Below are positions 1 through 5,718 of a stretch of DNA of 6,105 nt, piece after piece. The translations under genes and the position numbers were made by a program. Location of the stretch: NCBI GenBank assembly GCA_020630035.1, contig JAHDCB010000100.1, forward strand, positions 1 to 6,105. Direction: 5' to 3'. The notes beneath the pieces were generated by a model. The model ran no database searches. It was not told the origin of the DNA and saw only the letters and a program-made list of their open reading frames with translations. Numbering within the stretch: position 1 is the stretch's first letter; each line of letters opens with the position of its first letter. The DNA comes from Gammaproteobacteria bacterium (GTDB lineage Bacteria; Pseudomonadota; Gammaproteobacteria; Chromatiales; Chromatiaceae).

Positions 1-21
1 GATTGCCGTGCAGAATGATTA

Positions 22-41
22 GGGGGCGTTCTCAATTAGCT
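22..41 (+). repeat. Left terminal inverted repeat of the MITE-like element
   Basis: These 20 bases, beginning GGGGGCGTTC, are the exact reverse complement of 162-181. The match stops at both ends: base 21 does not pair with 182, and base 42 does not pair with 161. Perfect identity at the ends with only partial pairing inside is typical of transposase-recognised termini. Confidence 0.9.
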
Positions 42-123
42 TCAAGGCTTGATTTTGGCCCTTTTCTGCGCTGACTGCGTTGCAATTCGTCGCAATAGAA
101 CGACTATTACTCCTCATTACGCC

Positions 124-150
124 TTGTCAGCACAAAAAATGACTTAAAAT
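124..150 (+). promoter_or_regulatory. Possible outward promoter in the right arm of the MITE-like element
   Basis: A TTGTCA hexamer (124-129, five of six to the sigma-70 -35 box) and a TAAAAT hexamer (145-150, five of six to the -10 box) are separated by 15 bases, one or two fewer than ideal. They point toward hflK, and a transcript would begin near 157 with a leader of roughly 110 bases. No better promoter pair was seen between 181 and 267. This is a pattern match in AT-rich sequence and is weak evidence by itself. Confidence 0.28.
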
Positions 151-161
151 CATTTCCACTC

Positions 162-181
162 AGCTAATTGAGAACGCCCCC
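162..181 (-). repeat. Right terminal inverted repeat of the MITE-like element
   Basis: This is the exact reverse complement of 22-41 and ends in CCCCC at 177-181. It lies 86 bp before the hflK start, so the element sits inside the upstream regulatory region of hflKC. Confidence 0.9.
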
Positions 182-190
182 AGTTATCCA

Positions 191-234
191 GGCATCTCTG
201 TTTTGGCGGCGTGTATCACGTTTTCAGAGATGCC
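191..234. repeat. Stem-loop in the hflK leader
   Basis: GGCATCTCTG (191-200) and CAGAGATGCC (225-234) are perfect inverted repeats of 10 bp. The 24-base loop contains a second small hairpin, CGTG at 210-213 with CACG at 217-220. No T-run follows, so it is not a standard rho-independent terminator. It could be the end of an upstream gene's transcript, a leader structure or a protein-binding palindrome. It ends 33 bases before the hflK start codon. Confidence 0.5.
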
Positions 235-256
235 CTTCAGTGATTTGTTTTAACTC

Positions 257-261
257 AGGAG
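257..261 (+). promoter_or_regulatory. Ribosome binding site of hflK
   Basis: AGGAG is followed by a six-base spacer and ATG at 268. This fixes the start that gives the family-typical N-terminus MAWNEPG. Confidence 0.85.
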
Positions 262-267
262 AATAGT

Positions 268-1431
268 ATGGCTTGGAACGAGCCGGGAAACGACTCGCGT
301 GACCCATGGGATAAAAAACAGCGTAACCAGGGGCCACCCGATCTGGATGAAATAGCGCGTCAGCTACAAGATAAAGTCAGCCGGTTATTCGGTGGCAGAA
401 AATCCGGCAAGGACAGCCGTGGCGGTAGTGGTGATAAGTTGCCGAACAGTGGCCCGATATTGGCTCTGGCAGCGATAGTCGGGGTTGGCTTTCTGGCATA
501 TCAGAGCTTCTATACGATCCAGCCGGCGGAACGTGGTGTAGTGCAGCGGTTTGGTGCCTACCACTCGGTGACTGCACCAGGGCCGCATTTCAAGATTCCG
601 TTTATCGATACGGTTGAGACAGTGAATGTCGACCAAGTGAACAAATTTGTGCACAGTGCACAGATGCTGACCAAAGATGAAAACATCGCAGATGTGCGGG
701 TCGAGGTGCAATTCCGCATCCAGGATGCACCGGACTATCTGTTCCAGGATGCGAACCCGAATGGCACCATCCGGGGTGTGGTCGAGTCGTCATTGCGTGA
801 AGTGATCGGCAAAAACAACCTGGATCAGGTGATGACCGATAACCGGATCGGCATTGCGCTGGATGTGCAGAAAGGCACCCAGGCGATGCTGGATTTGTAC
901 CGTACCGGTTTGTTCGTGACCAATATCAATATCCAGGGTGCCCGGCCACCGGAGCCGGTACAGGATGCGTTTGCCGATGCGATTAAGGCGCGTGAAGACA
1001 AAGAACGGTTACAGAACCAGGCCCAGACCTACGCCAATGATGTCGTGCCACGCGCACGAGGTAATGCGGCACGTCAGGTTGAAGATGCGAAGGCATACAA
1101 AACCAAGGTGGTTGCTGAGGCCCAGGGTGAATCAGAACGCTTTCTGGCACTGCTGGCTGAATACCAGAAGGCGCCAGGTGTGACACGCGAACGGCTGTAT
1201 CTGGAGACAATGCAGGAAGTCCTGCAAGGTTCTGGCAAGGTTCTGCTGGATGTGAAAGAAGGCAACAACCTGACCTACCTGCCTTTAGATCGGCTGATGC
1301 GGGCACCAGTACAGGCACAACAGCCTGGTGCAGCAGCACCTTATGCCACTGACAGCACAACTGCATCTACCCTGACCCAGCGGCTGGATAATGCTCGCCG
1401 CGCATTGACTCGTGAACGAGGAACCCGCTGA
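268..1431 (+). CDS. hflK: HflK, SPFH-domain membrane protein, FtsH protease modulator
   Basis: HflK pairs with HflC in the inner membrane to form a large cage around FtsH and limits that protease's access to membrane substrates; its bulk lies on the periplasmic side. Visible order in the 387 residues: a Gly/charged N-terminal cytoplasmic segment with the family motif GPPDLDE at 22-28; a transmembrane helix at about 63-81; the SPFH/band-7 domain from about 82, with the recognisable stretch MLTKDENIADVRVEVQFR at 133-150; a long charged helix at about 235-295; and a Gln/Ala/Thr-rich low-complexity tail after about 345. Length is normal for the family. The start is supported by AGGAG at 257-261. 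The stop overlaps the hflC start by one base (TGATG), so the two are translationally coupled. The usual upstream partners (hfq, hflX) are not in view; a MITE-like element occupies the upstream region. Identification is firm from family knowledge. Confidence 0.96.
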   Translation: MAWNEPGNDSRDPWDKKQRNQGPPDLDEIARQLQDKVSRLFGGRKSGKDSRGGSGDKLPNSGPILALAAIVGVGFLAYQSFYTIQPAERGVVQRFGAYHSVTAPGPHFKIPFIDTVETVNVDQVNKFVHSAQMLTKDENIADVRVEVQFRIQDAPDYLFQDANPNGTIRGVVESSLREVIGKNNLDQVMTDNRIGIALDVQKGTQAMLDLYRTGLFVTNINIQGARPPEPVQDAFADAIKAREDKERLQNQAQTYANDVVPRARGNAARQVEDAKAYKTKVVAEAQGESERFLALLAEYQKAPGVTRERLYLETMQEVLQGSGKVLLDVKEGNNLTYLPLDRLMRAPVQAQQPGAAAPYATDSTTASTLTQRLDNARRALTRERGTR

Positions 1432-2294
1432 TGAAACCAAAAAGCCTGATTGCGATCATTTTGCTCGCTGTGGGGGTAGTGTTTGCCAATGCGGCTTTGT
1501 TCGTTGTACAGCAACAACAGACTGCATTATTACTGCGTCTGGGTGAGATAGTCGATTCGGACTATGAACCGGGTCTGCACTTCAAGGTGCCCCTGATCCA
1601 GGAAGTGGTCAAATTTGACAAACGGATCCAGACCCTGGACGCCAGTCCGGAGCGCTTTCTGACCGGCGAGAAAAAATTTGTGGTGGTGGATTCATTTGCC
1701 AAATGGCGCATCTCGGATGTGGCGCAATACTTCCGTTCTACTCGAGGCGACCAGCGCACCACCTCGCGTTTGTTACAAGCGCGGATTAACTCAACATTAC
1801 GGGATGAATTCGGCCAGCGCACGATTCGCGAAGTGGTCTCGGGCGAGCGTACCGAAATCATGCGCAAACTGGCGCAGACCTCAAACGAGTCGGCGAGTGA
1901 CCTGGGTGTAGAAGTGATCGACGTGCGGATCAAGCGGATCGATTTTGAAGAAAAGATCAGCGAAACTATCTACGAACGGATGCGTACCGAACGGCAGCGG
2001 GTGGCTTCGGAGCTACGTGCACAGGGTGCGGAAGAAGCAGAAAAGATCCGCGCGAATGCCGACCGGCAGCGTACCGAGATACTCGCGGATGCCTATCGTC
2101 AGGCCGAACTGATCCGGGGTGAGGGAGATGCAGAATCTGCCGATACCTATGCCCAGGCATTTCAACAGGACAGCAATTTCTATGCGTTCTGGCGTAGCCT
2201 GAAGGCATACCGCCGGGTGTTTCAGGATGGCGGTAGCCTGATGGTGCTGGATCCGGATTCGGAATTCTTCCGCTACTTCTCCGCTCAGGAATAG
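1431..2294 (+). CDS. hflC: HflC, SPFH-domain membrane protein, FtsH protease modulator
   Basis: HflC is the partner of HflK in the HflKC-FtsH complex and is needed for stable assembly. The 287-residue protein has an N-terminal signal-anchor helix at about 5-25, then the SPFH/band-7 domain from about 27 to 190, including the family-like segments EPGLHFKVPLI (46-56) and GVEVIDVRIKRIDF (159-172). A charged coiled helix follows at about 185-235, rich in Arg, Glu and Ala. It ends with the typical HflC tail, FYAFWRSLKAYRRVF (250-264) and MVLDPDSEFFRYF (271-283). Length is usual. The start ATG shares a base with the hflK stop, and a GAGGA at 1418-1422 inside the hflK end provides the ribosome binding site at eight bases. 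Below it, housekeeping genes such as purA would be expected in many proteobacteria; here a restriction-modification operon begins after 46 bp. Confidence 0.96.
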   Translation: MKPKSLIAIILLAVGVVFANAALFVVQQQQTALLLRLGEIVDSDYEPGLHFKVPLIQEVVKFDKRIQTLDASPERFLTGEKKFVVVDSFAKWRISDVAQYFRSTRGDQRTTSRLLQARINSTLRDEFGQRTIREVVSGERTEIMRKLAQTSNESASDLGVEVIDVRIKRIDFEEKISETIYERMRTERQRVASELRAQGAEEAEKIRANADRQRTEILADAYRQAELIRGEGDAESADTYAQAFQQDSNFYAFWRSLKAYRRVFQDGGSLMVLDPDSEFFRYFSAQE

Positions 2295-2310
2295 CCAACT
2301 ACGCAGATCA

Positions 2311-2335
2311 CCGCCGGGCTTCGCAAGTCTGGCGG
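2311..2335 (+). promoter_or_regulatory. GC-rich hairpin between hflC and hsdM, overlapping the hsdM ribosome binding site
   Basis: Positions 2311-2321 (CCGCCGGGCTT) pair with 2325-2335 (AAGTCTGGCGG) to form an 11-bp stem with two G-U wobbles and a three-base loop. No T-run follows, so it is not a classical terminator. The last two stem bases are the first bases of the hsdM Shine-Dalgarno sequence GGGAG (2334-2338), so the folded RNA could partly hide it and reduce HsdM translation. It may instead be the 3' end of the ancestral hflKC transcript. Confidence 0.5.
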
Positions 2336-2340
2336 GAGAC

Positions 2341-3939
2341 ATGAGCGACTGCATGCAACACAACAAAGAAACCGAGCGCAGTGAGCTGCACAAAACCATC
2401 TGGCGCATAGCAAACGACCTGCGTGGCAGCGTAGATGGCTGGGACTTTAAAAGCTATGTGCTCGGCATGTTGTTCTACCGTTTCATCTCCGAGAACCTGG
2501 CTGGTTGCATCAATCAACGGGAACGCAGTGCCGGCAATCTGGATTTTGACTATGCACAACTAAGTGATACACAAGCAGAGTCTGGCCGTGCACTGACAGT
2601 GATAGAAAAAGGATTTTATATCCTGCCATCTGAACTGTTCGCCAACGTGTGCCGACGTGCCAGAGAAGATACCGACCTGAATGAAACCTTGAGCCGGATC
2701 TTTACCCGTATTGAAGGATCCGCCAGAGGCAATCTCAGCGAAGATAACTTCAAAGGGCTGTTTGATGACCTGGATGTCAACAGCAGCAAACTCGGTACCA
2801 CAGTTGCCAGGCGTCATGCCCGGCTGGTCAGTTTGCTGACCGCCATCAGCGACCTGCCGCTAAATCATGGCAGTCATTTTGCACACAACACCATTGACCT
2901 GTTCGGTGATGCCTACGAATACCTGATGCAGATGTACGCCTCCACGGCAGGAAAATCCGGGGGCGAATTCTACACACCGCAGGAAGTCTCCGAATTACTT
3001 GCTCGCATTACTGTGGTTGGCAAGAGCGAGGTCAGTAAGGTCTACGATCCTGCCTGTGGCTCTGGCTCATTACTATTGCAGTTCATCAAGGTACTTGGCC
3101 GAGACAAGGTAGAACATTTCTTTGGCCAGGAAATTAACCTGACCACATTTAACCTGTGTCGTATTAACCTGTTTTTGCACGATGTCAATTACGCAAATTT
3201 TGACATTGTGCATGGTGACACACTGACCGATCCGATCCATTGGGACGAAGAGCCTTTCGAGGCCATCGTCTCAAATCCTCCTTATTCCATCAGATGGGGG
3301 GGTAAAGATAACCCTCTTCTCATCAACGACCCGCGCTATGCCCCAGCGGGCGTTCTCGCCCCCAAAAGCAAGGCTGATCTGGCCTTTGTGATGCACATCC
3401 TATCCTGGCTGGCCGTCGATGGCACAGCCGCCATCGTCGAATTTCCCGGTGTCCTCTATCGTGGTGGTGCGGAACACAAAATCCGCCAGTATCTGATCGA
3501 CAACAACTATATCGATACCGTAATACAACTGCCGCCCGACCTCTTCTTCGGTACGACCATCGCGACCTGCATCATCGTACTGAAAAAATCCAAGGCAGAA
3601 AATACCACGCTGTTTATCGATGCTTCAGCAGAATTTATTCGCAGCGGCAACAAAAACAAACTGCTGGCCACACACCAACAGAAGATTCTGACAGCCGTTA
3701 CCCAACGTGAAGATAGCGCACATTTTGCGCGGCTGATACCAAACGAACAGATTGCTGCCAACGAATACAACCTGGCTGTTTCGGCCTATGTTGAGCAGAA
3801 GGATGAACGTGAAGCGATCAACATCACTGAGCTGAATGCTGAGATTGACCGGATTGTTGCCAGACAGACGAAGCTGAGAACCCGGATTGATGCCATCGTT
3901 GCAGAACTGGAAGGGGAATCAGATGGTACTGCAAAATAA
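2341..3939 (+). CDS. hsdM: HsdM, type I restriction-modification N6-adenine DNA methyltransferase subunit
   Basis: HsdM transfers a methyl group from S-adenosylmethionine to adenine N6 in the target chosen by HsdS, working as M2S1. In the 532 residues I see an N-terminal helical HsdM_N domain (about 14-150) with the hallmark WRIANDLRGSVDGWDFK stretch; GEFYTP at 208-213; the SAM-binding motif DPACGSG at 236-242; and the catalytic NPPY motif at 312-315. A charged helix ends the protein (about 493-527), as expected for contact with HsdS. Length is that of EcoR124-type HsdM. The start is slightly uncertain: GGGAG lies only two bases before ATG 2341 but 14 bases before the next ATG at 2353, so neither spacing is ideal; the first is favoured by a little. 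The last 17 bases overlap the fic gene. All catalytic motifs are intact, so it should be active. Confidence 0.95.
   Translation: MSDCMQHNKETERSELHKTIWRIANDLRGSVDGWDFKSYVLGMLFYRFISENLAGCINQRERSAGNLDFDYAQLSDTQAESGRALTVIEKGFYILPSELFANVCRRAREDTDLNETLSRIFTRIEGSARGNLSEDNFKGLFDDLDVNSSKLGTTVARRHARLVSLLTAISDLPLNHGSHFAHNTIDLFGDAYEYLMQMYASTAGKSGGEFYTPQEVSELLARITVVGKSEVSKVYDPACGSGSLLLQFIKVLGRDKVEHFFGQEINLTTFNLCRINLFLHDVNYANFDIVHGDTLTDPIHWDEEPFEAIVSNPPYSIRWGGKDNPLLINDPRYAPAGVLAPKSKADLAFVMHILSWLAVDGTAAIVEFPGVLYRGGAEHKIRQYLIDNNYIDTVIQLPPDLFFGTTIATCIIVLKKSKAENTTLFIDASAEFIRSGNKNKLLATHQQKILTAVTQREDSAHFARLIPNEQIAANEYNLAVSAYVEQKDEREAINITELNAEIDRIVARQTKLRTRIDAIVAELEGESDGTAK
3912..3916 (+). promoter_or_regulatory. 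Ribosome binding site that sets the fic start
   Basis: AGGGG with a six-base spacer precedes ATG 3923. The reading frame opens at an earlier ATG (3887), but that one has no comparable site and would add 12 residues not expected for the family. Confidence 0.7.
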
Positions 3940-4528
3940 GCTGGGCATCACAAGTCAGATTGAGCTGGCAAAGATGGAAGAAAAAATCAGCAAACAAAAA
4001 GCCAGACAGTTATTTGATACCGGTGATATTCAGCAAGTGGTCGCAGGGACATGGGCTGGATTATCTTTTATTCATGCGTACCTGTTTGCAGATATTTATG
4101 GCTTTGCCGGGCAGATCCGAGAGGTCAATCTGGCGAAGGGTAACTTCCGGTTTGCACCAATGATGTACCTGCAGCAATCGTTGCAGCATATTGAGACGAT
4201 GCCGCAGCATAACTTTGCAGACATTATCGAAAAATATGTCGAAATGAACATTGCACACCCTTTTCGTGAAGGGAATGGGCGAGCAATGCGCATCTGGCTG
4301 GACTTAATACTGAAAAACGAAATTCAACAAGTGATCGACTGGAACCTGGTGGATAAAGCAGACTATCTGTCGGCTATGGAACGCAGTGTGGTGAAAGACA
4401 CAGAAATTAAGGTGCTACTGAAAGCCGCGCTGACCAGGCAGATCAATGATCGTGCACTCTTTATGCAGGGTATTGATGTCAGCTATTATTATGAAGGCTA
4501 CAGCGCATATAAGACCGAGGATGTGTGA
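3923..4528 (+). CDS. fic: Class III Fic-domain protein adenylyltransferase (NmFic-like)
   Basis: Fic enzymes move AMP from ATP to a hydroxyl side chain of a target protein. The 201-residue product carries the complete catalytic motif HPFREGNGR at 112-120, with catalytic His112 and the GNGR anion hole, and a target-binding flap around 61-78 (GQIREVNLAKGNFRFA). Near the C-terminus is SYYYEG (187-192), matching the (S/T)xxxE(G/N) inhibitory motif; Glu191 would block productive ATP binding. Having this motif at the C-terminus defines class III Fic. The sequence closely resembles, from memory, the Neisseria meningitidis Fic protein, which modifies DNA gyrase; the target here is inferred only. The gene overlaps hsdM by 17 bp and abuts hsdS with TGATG, so it is embedded in the hsd operon. 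No separate antitoxin gene is seen, in keeping with self-inhibition. An alternative start at 3887 is in frame but less likely. Confidence 0.92.
   Translation: MVLQNKLGITSQIELAKMEEKISKQKARQLFDTGDIQQVVAGTWAGLSFIHAYLFADIYGFAGQIREVNLAKGNFRFAPMMYLQQSLQHIETMPQHNFADIIEKYVEMNIAHPFREGNGRAMRIWLDLILKNEIQQVIDWNLVDKADYLSAMERSVVKDTEIKVLLKAALTRQINDRALFMQGIDVSYYYEGYSAYKTEDV
4517..4520 (+). promoter_or_regulatory. Ribosome binding site of hsdS within the end of fic
   Basis: GAGG is seven bases before ATG 4528. This supports ATG 4528 over the GTG at 4525 as the start, and couples hsdS translation to that of fic. Confidence 0.65.
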
Positions 4529-5718
4529 TGAGCCGGATTGATAAGTTAATTGCTGAACACTGCCCGGATGGTGTGGATTTTAGGACAGTAGGTGATGTGA
4601 CTGAAGTTCGTAGTGGTTGGGGGTTTCCCAGATTATATCAAGGTCAAATCACCGGAACATATCCATTTTATAAAGTTAGCGATATGAATCTGCGTGGCAA
4701 TGAACTTTTTATGAAAATTTCTAATAACTATGTTGATGATCAAGTTGTGCGCAGACTTGGTGTTAATCTTATGCCAGCAGGCACAGTAATTTTTCCTAAA
4801 ATTGGGGCTGCAGTCGCAACAAATAAGAAGCGACTGCTTAGTATGGATTCTGCCTATGATAACAATGTAATGGGGCTCGTGCCTAAGGCAGATATACAAT
4901 CGCGATTTTTGTTGTATTGGATGCAGACAATAGACCTTACTATAATTTCTAATGATTCTGGGGCTGTGCCATCAATTCGGAAGTCTGAAATAGAGAATGT
5001 TAGTATTCCTGTACCACCACTTGAAGTGCAACGCGAGATCGTTAAAGTACTCGATACCTTCACGGAACTGGAGTCGGAACTGGAGTCGGAACTGGAGTCG
5101 GAACTGGAGTCGCGGCGGCGGCAGTATCGATATTATCGTGATATGTTGTTGAACTTCGATAAGTGTGTAAATTGGGTGAGATTAGGCGAAATATGTAAAA
5201 TAAATCGTGGCAGAGTAATGTCTAAGAATTATTTGCGCGACCATGCTGGCATATATCCAGTCTATTCATCACAAACCGCTAATGAAGGTGTTTTTGGTTT
5301 TATTGATACTTATGACTACGATTTTGACTCCATTACCTGGACAACTGATGGTGCTAATGCTGGATCGGTTTTTTATCATAGCGGAAAGAAATTCAGTATC
5401 ACGAATGTTTGTGGCTTGATCAGAGTTGAAGACGAAAATAAAATTATGACAAAATATTTATATTATGTTCTGGGGAAAGTTGCTAAGCACTATGTAAGTA
5501 AAGGTATGGGAAACCCAAAGCTGATGAGTAATACCATGTCGAAAATCAGGGTTCCCATGACGTCTATAGAAAGTCAAACTCGTATCGTTACTATCCTTGA
5601 TAAATTCGATGCATTGGTGAATGATATTGCCATTGGCCTGCCAGCCGAAATTAAGGCGCGGCGAAAACAATATGAATACTACCGTGACCGGCTGTTAACG
5701 TTTTGCCAGGCTGTCTGA
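4528..5718 (+). CDS. hsdS: HsdS, type I restriction-modification DNA specificity subunit
   Basis: HsdS binds the split DNA target and holds two HsdM subunits. The 396 residues show the two-fold design of the family: target-recognition domain 1 (about 15-160), central conserved helix (about 165-210), target-recognition domain 2 (about 215-340), and C-terminal conserved helix (about 345-392). The two helices are internal repeats of each other: VLDTFTEL with RRRQYRYYRDMLLNF (174-210) mirrors ILDKFDAL with RRKQYEYYRDRLLTF (356-392). The central helix holds four perfect ELES repeats at 180-195. Both recognition domains look intact; their sequences are family-variable, so the DNA target cannot be read from here. 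They are visibly richer in A and T than hsdM and hflKC, as is common for exchanged domains. The start is ATG 4528, sharing a base with the fic stop; the stop shares a base with the next gene. Full length suggests function. Confidence 0.94.
   Translation: MSRIDKLIAEHCPDGVDFRTVGDVTEVRSGWGFPRLYQGQITGTYPFYKVSDMNLRGNELFMKISNNYVDDQVVRRLGVNLMPAGTVIFPKIGAAVATNKKRLLSMDSAYDNNVMGLVPKADIQSRFLLYWMQTIDLTIISNDSGAVPSIRKSEIENVSIPVPPLEVQREIVKVLDTFTELESELESELESELESRRRQYRYYRDMLLNFDKCVNWVRLGEICKINRGRVMSKNYLRDHAGIYPVYSSQTANEGVFGFIDTYDYDFDSITWTTDGANAGSVFYHSGKKFSITNVCGLIRVEDENKIMTKYLYYVLGKVAKHYVSKGMGNPKLMSNTMSKIRVPMTSIESQTRIVTILDKFDALVNDIAIGLPAEIKARRKQYEYYRDRLLTFCQAV
5065..5112 (+). repeat. Four perfect 12-bp tandem repeats in hsdS (ELES x4)
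   Basis: The unit GAACTGGAGTCG occurs four times without a mismatch (5065-5076, 5077-5088, 5089-5100, 5101-5112) and stays in frame, coding ELES each time. It lies in the helix joining the two target-recognition domains. In EcoR124-type enzymes a 12-bp repeat coding TAEL sits at the corresponding place, and changing from two to three copies lengthens the non-specific DNA spacer by one base. Copy-number slippage here would therefore change specificity without breaking the reading frame. Confidence 0.93.

Larger units (their letters stand above)
22..181. mobile_element. MITE-like palindromic element upstream of hflK
   Basis: The element is bounded by perfect 20-bp inverted repeats at 22-41 and 162-181, each ending in a run of five G or C. 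Inside the ends the palindrome continues imperfectly: GATTTT at 51-56 faces its complement at 146-151, and the stretch 62-75 pairs with 126-139 with only two mismatches in 14. About 50 bases in the centre (76-125) are left unpaired. There is no transposase and no usable open reading frame. Such size, symmetry and lack of coding capacity fit a non-autonomous MITE mobilised in trans by an insertion-sequence transposase. I cannot name the parent family. No clear target-site duplication is visible; TTA occurs at 19-21 and 184-186 but not directly against both ends. An alternative is a folded-back relic of two IS ends. Confidence 0.72.

Noticed and set aside
191..251. Rho-independent terminator before hflK
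   Set aside because: The stem is perfect but has a long loop and is not followed by a T-run; the T-rich stretch at 243-251 is too far away.
377..1366. Antisense and alternate-frame open frames within hflK
   Set aside because: They lie opposite or inside a firmly identified gene, have no family resemblance and no ribosome binding sites; they are composition shadows.
1562..2817. Minus-strand open frames across hflC and the start of hsdM
   Set aside because: The sense genes are conserved families over the whole stretch, and the antisense products are arginine- or serine-rich sequences without recognisable domains.
3887..3922. Earlier in-frame ATG for fic, adding 12 residues
   Set aside because: It has no convincing ribosome binding site and lies deep within hsdM; AGGGG at 3912-3916 fits ATG 3923, and the shorter protein fits the length of the family.
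4525..4527. GTG as the hsdS start
   Set aside because: It would overlap the fic stop by four bases, which is possible, but ATG 4528 has seven-base spacing from GAGG and forms the same TGATG junction seen at two other gene boundaries here.
5065..5112. CRISPR array or unrelated minisatellite
   Set aside because: Units are only 12 bp, directly adjacent with no spacers, and are in frame within hsdS at a place where the family is known to have such repeats.
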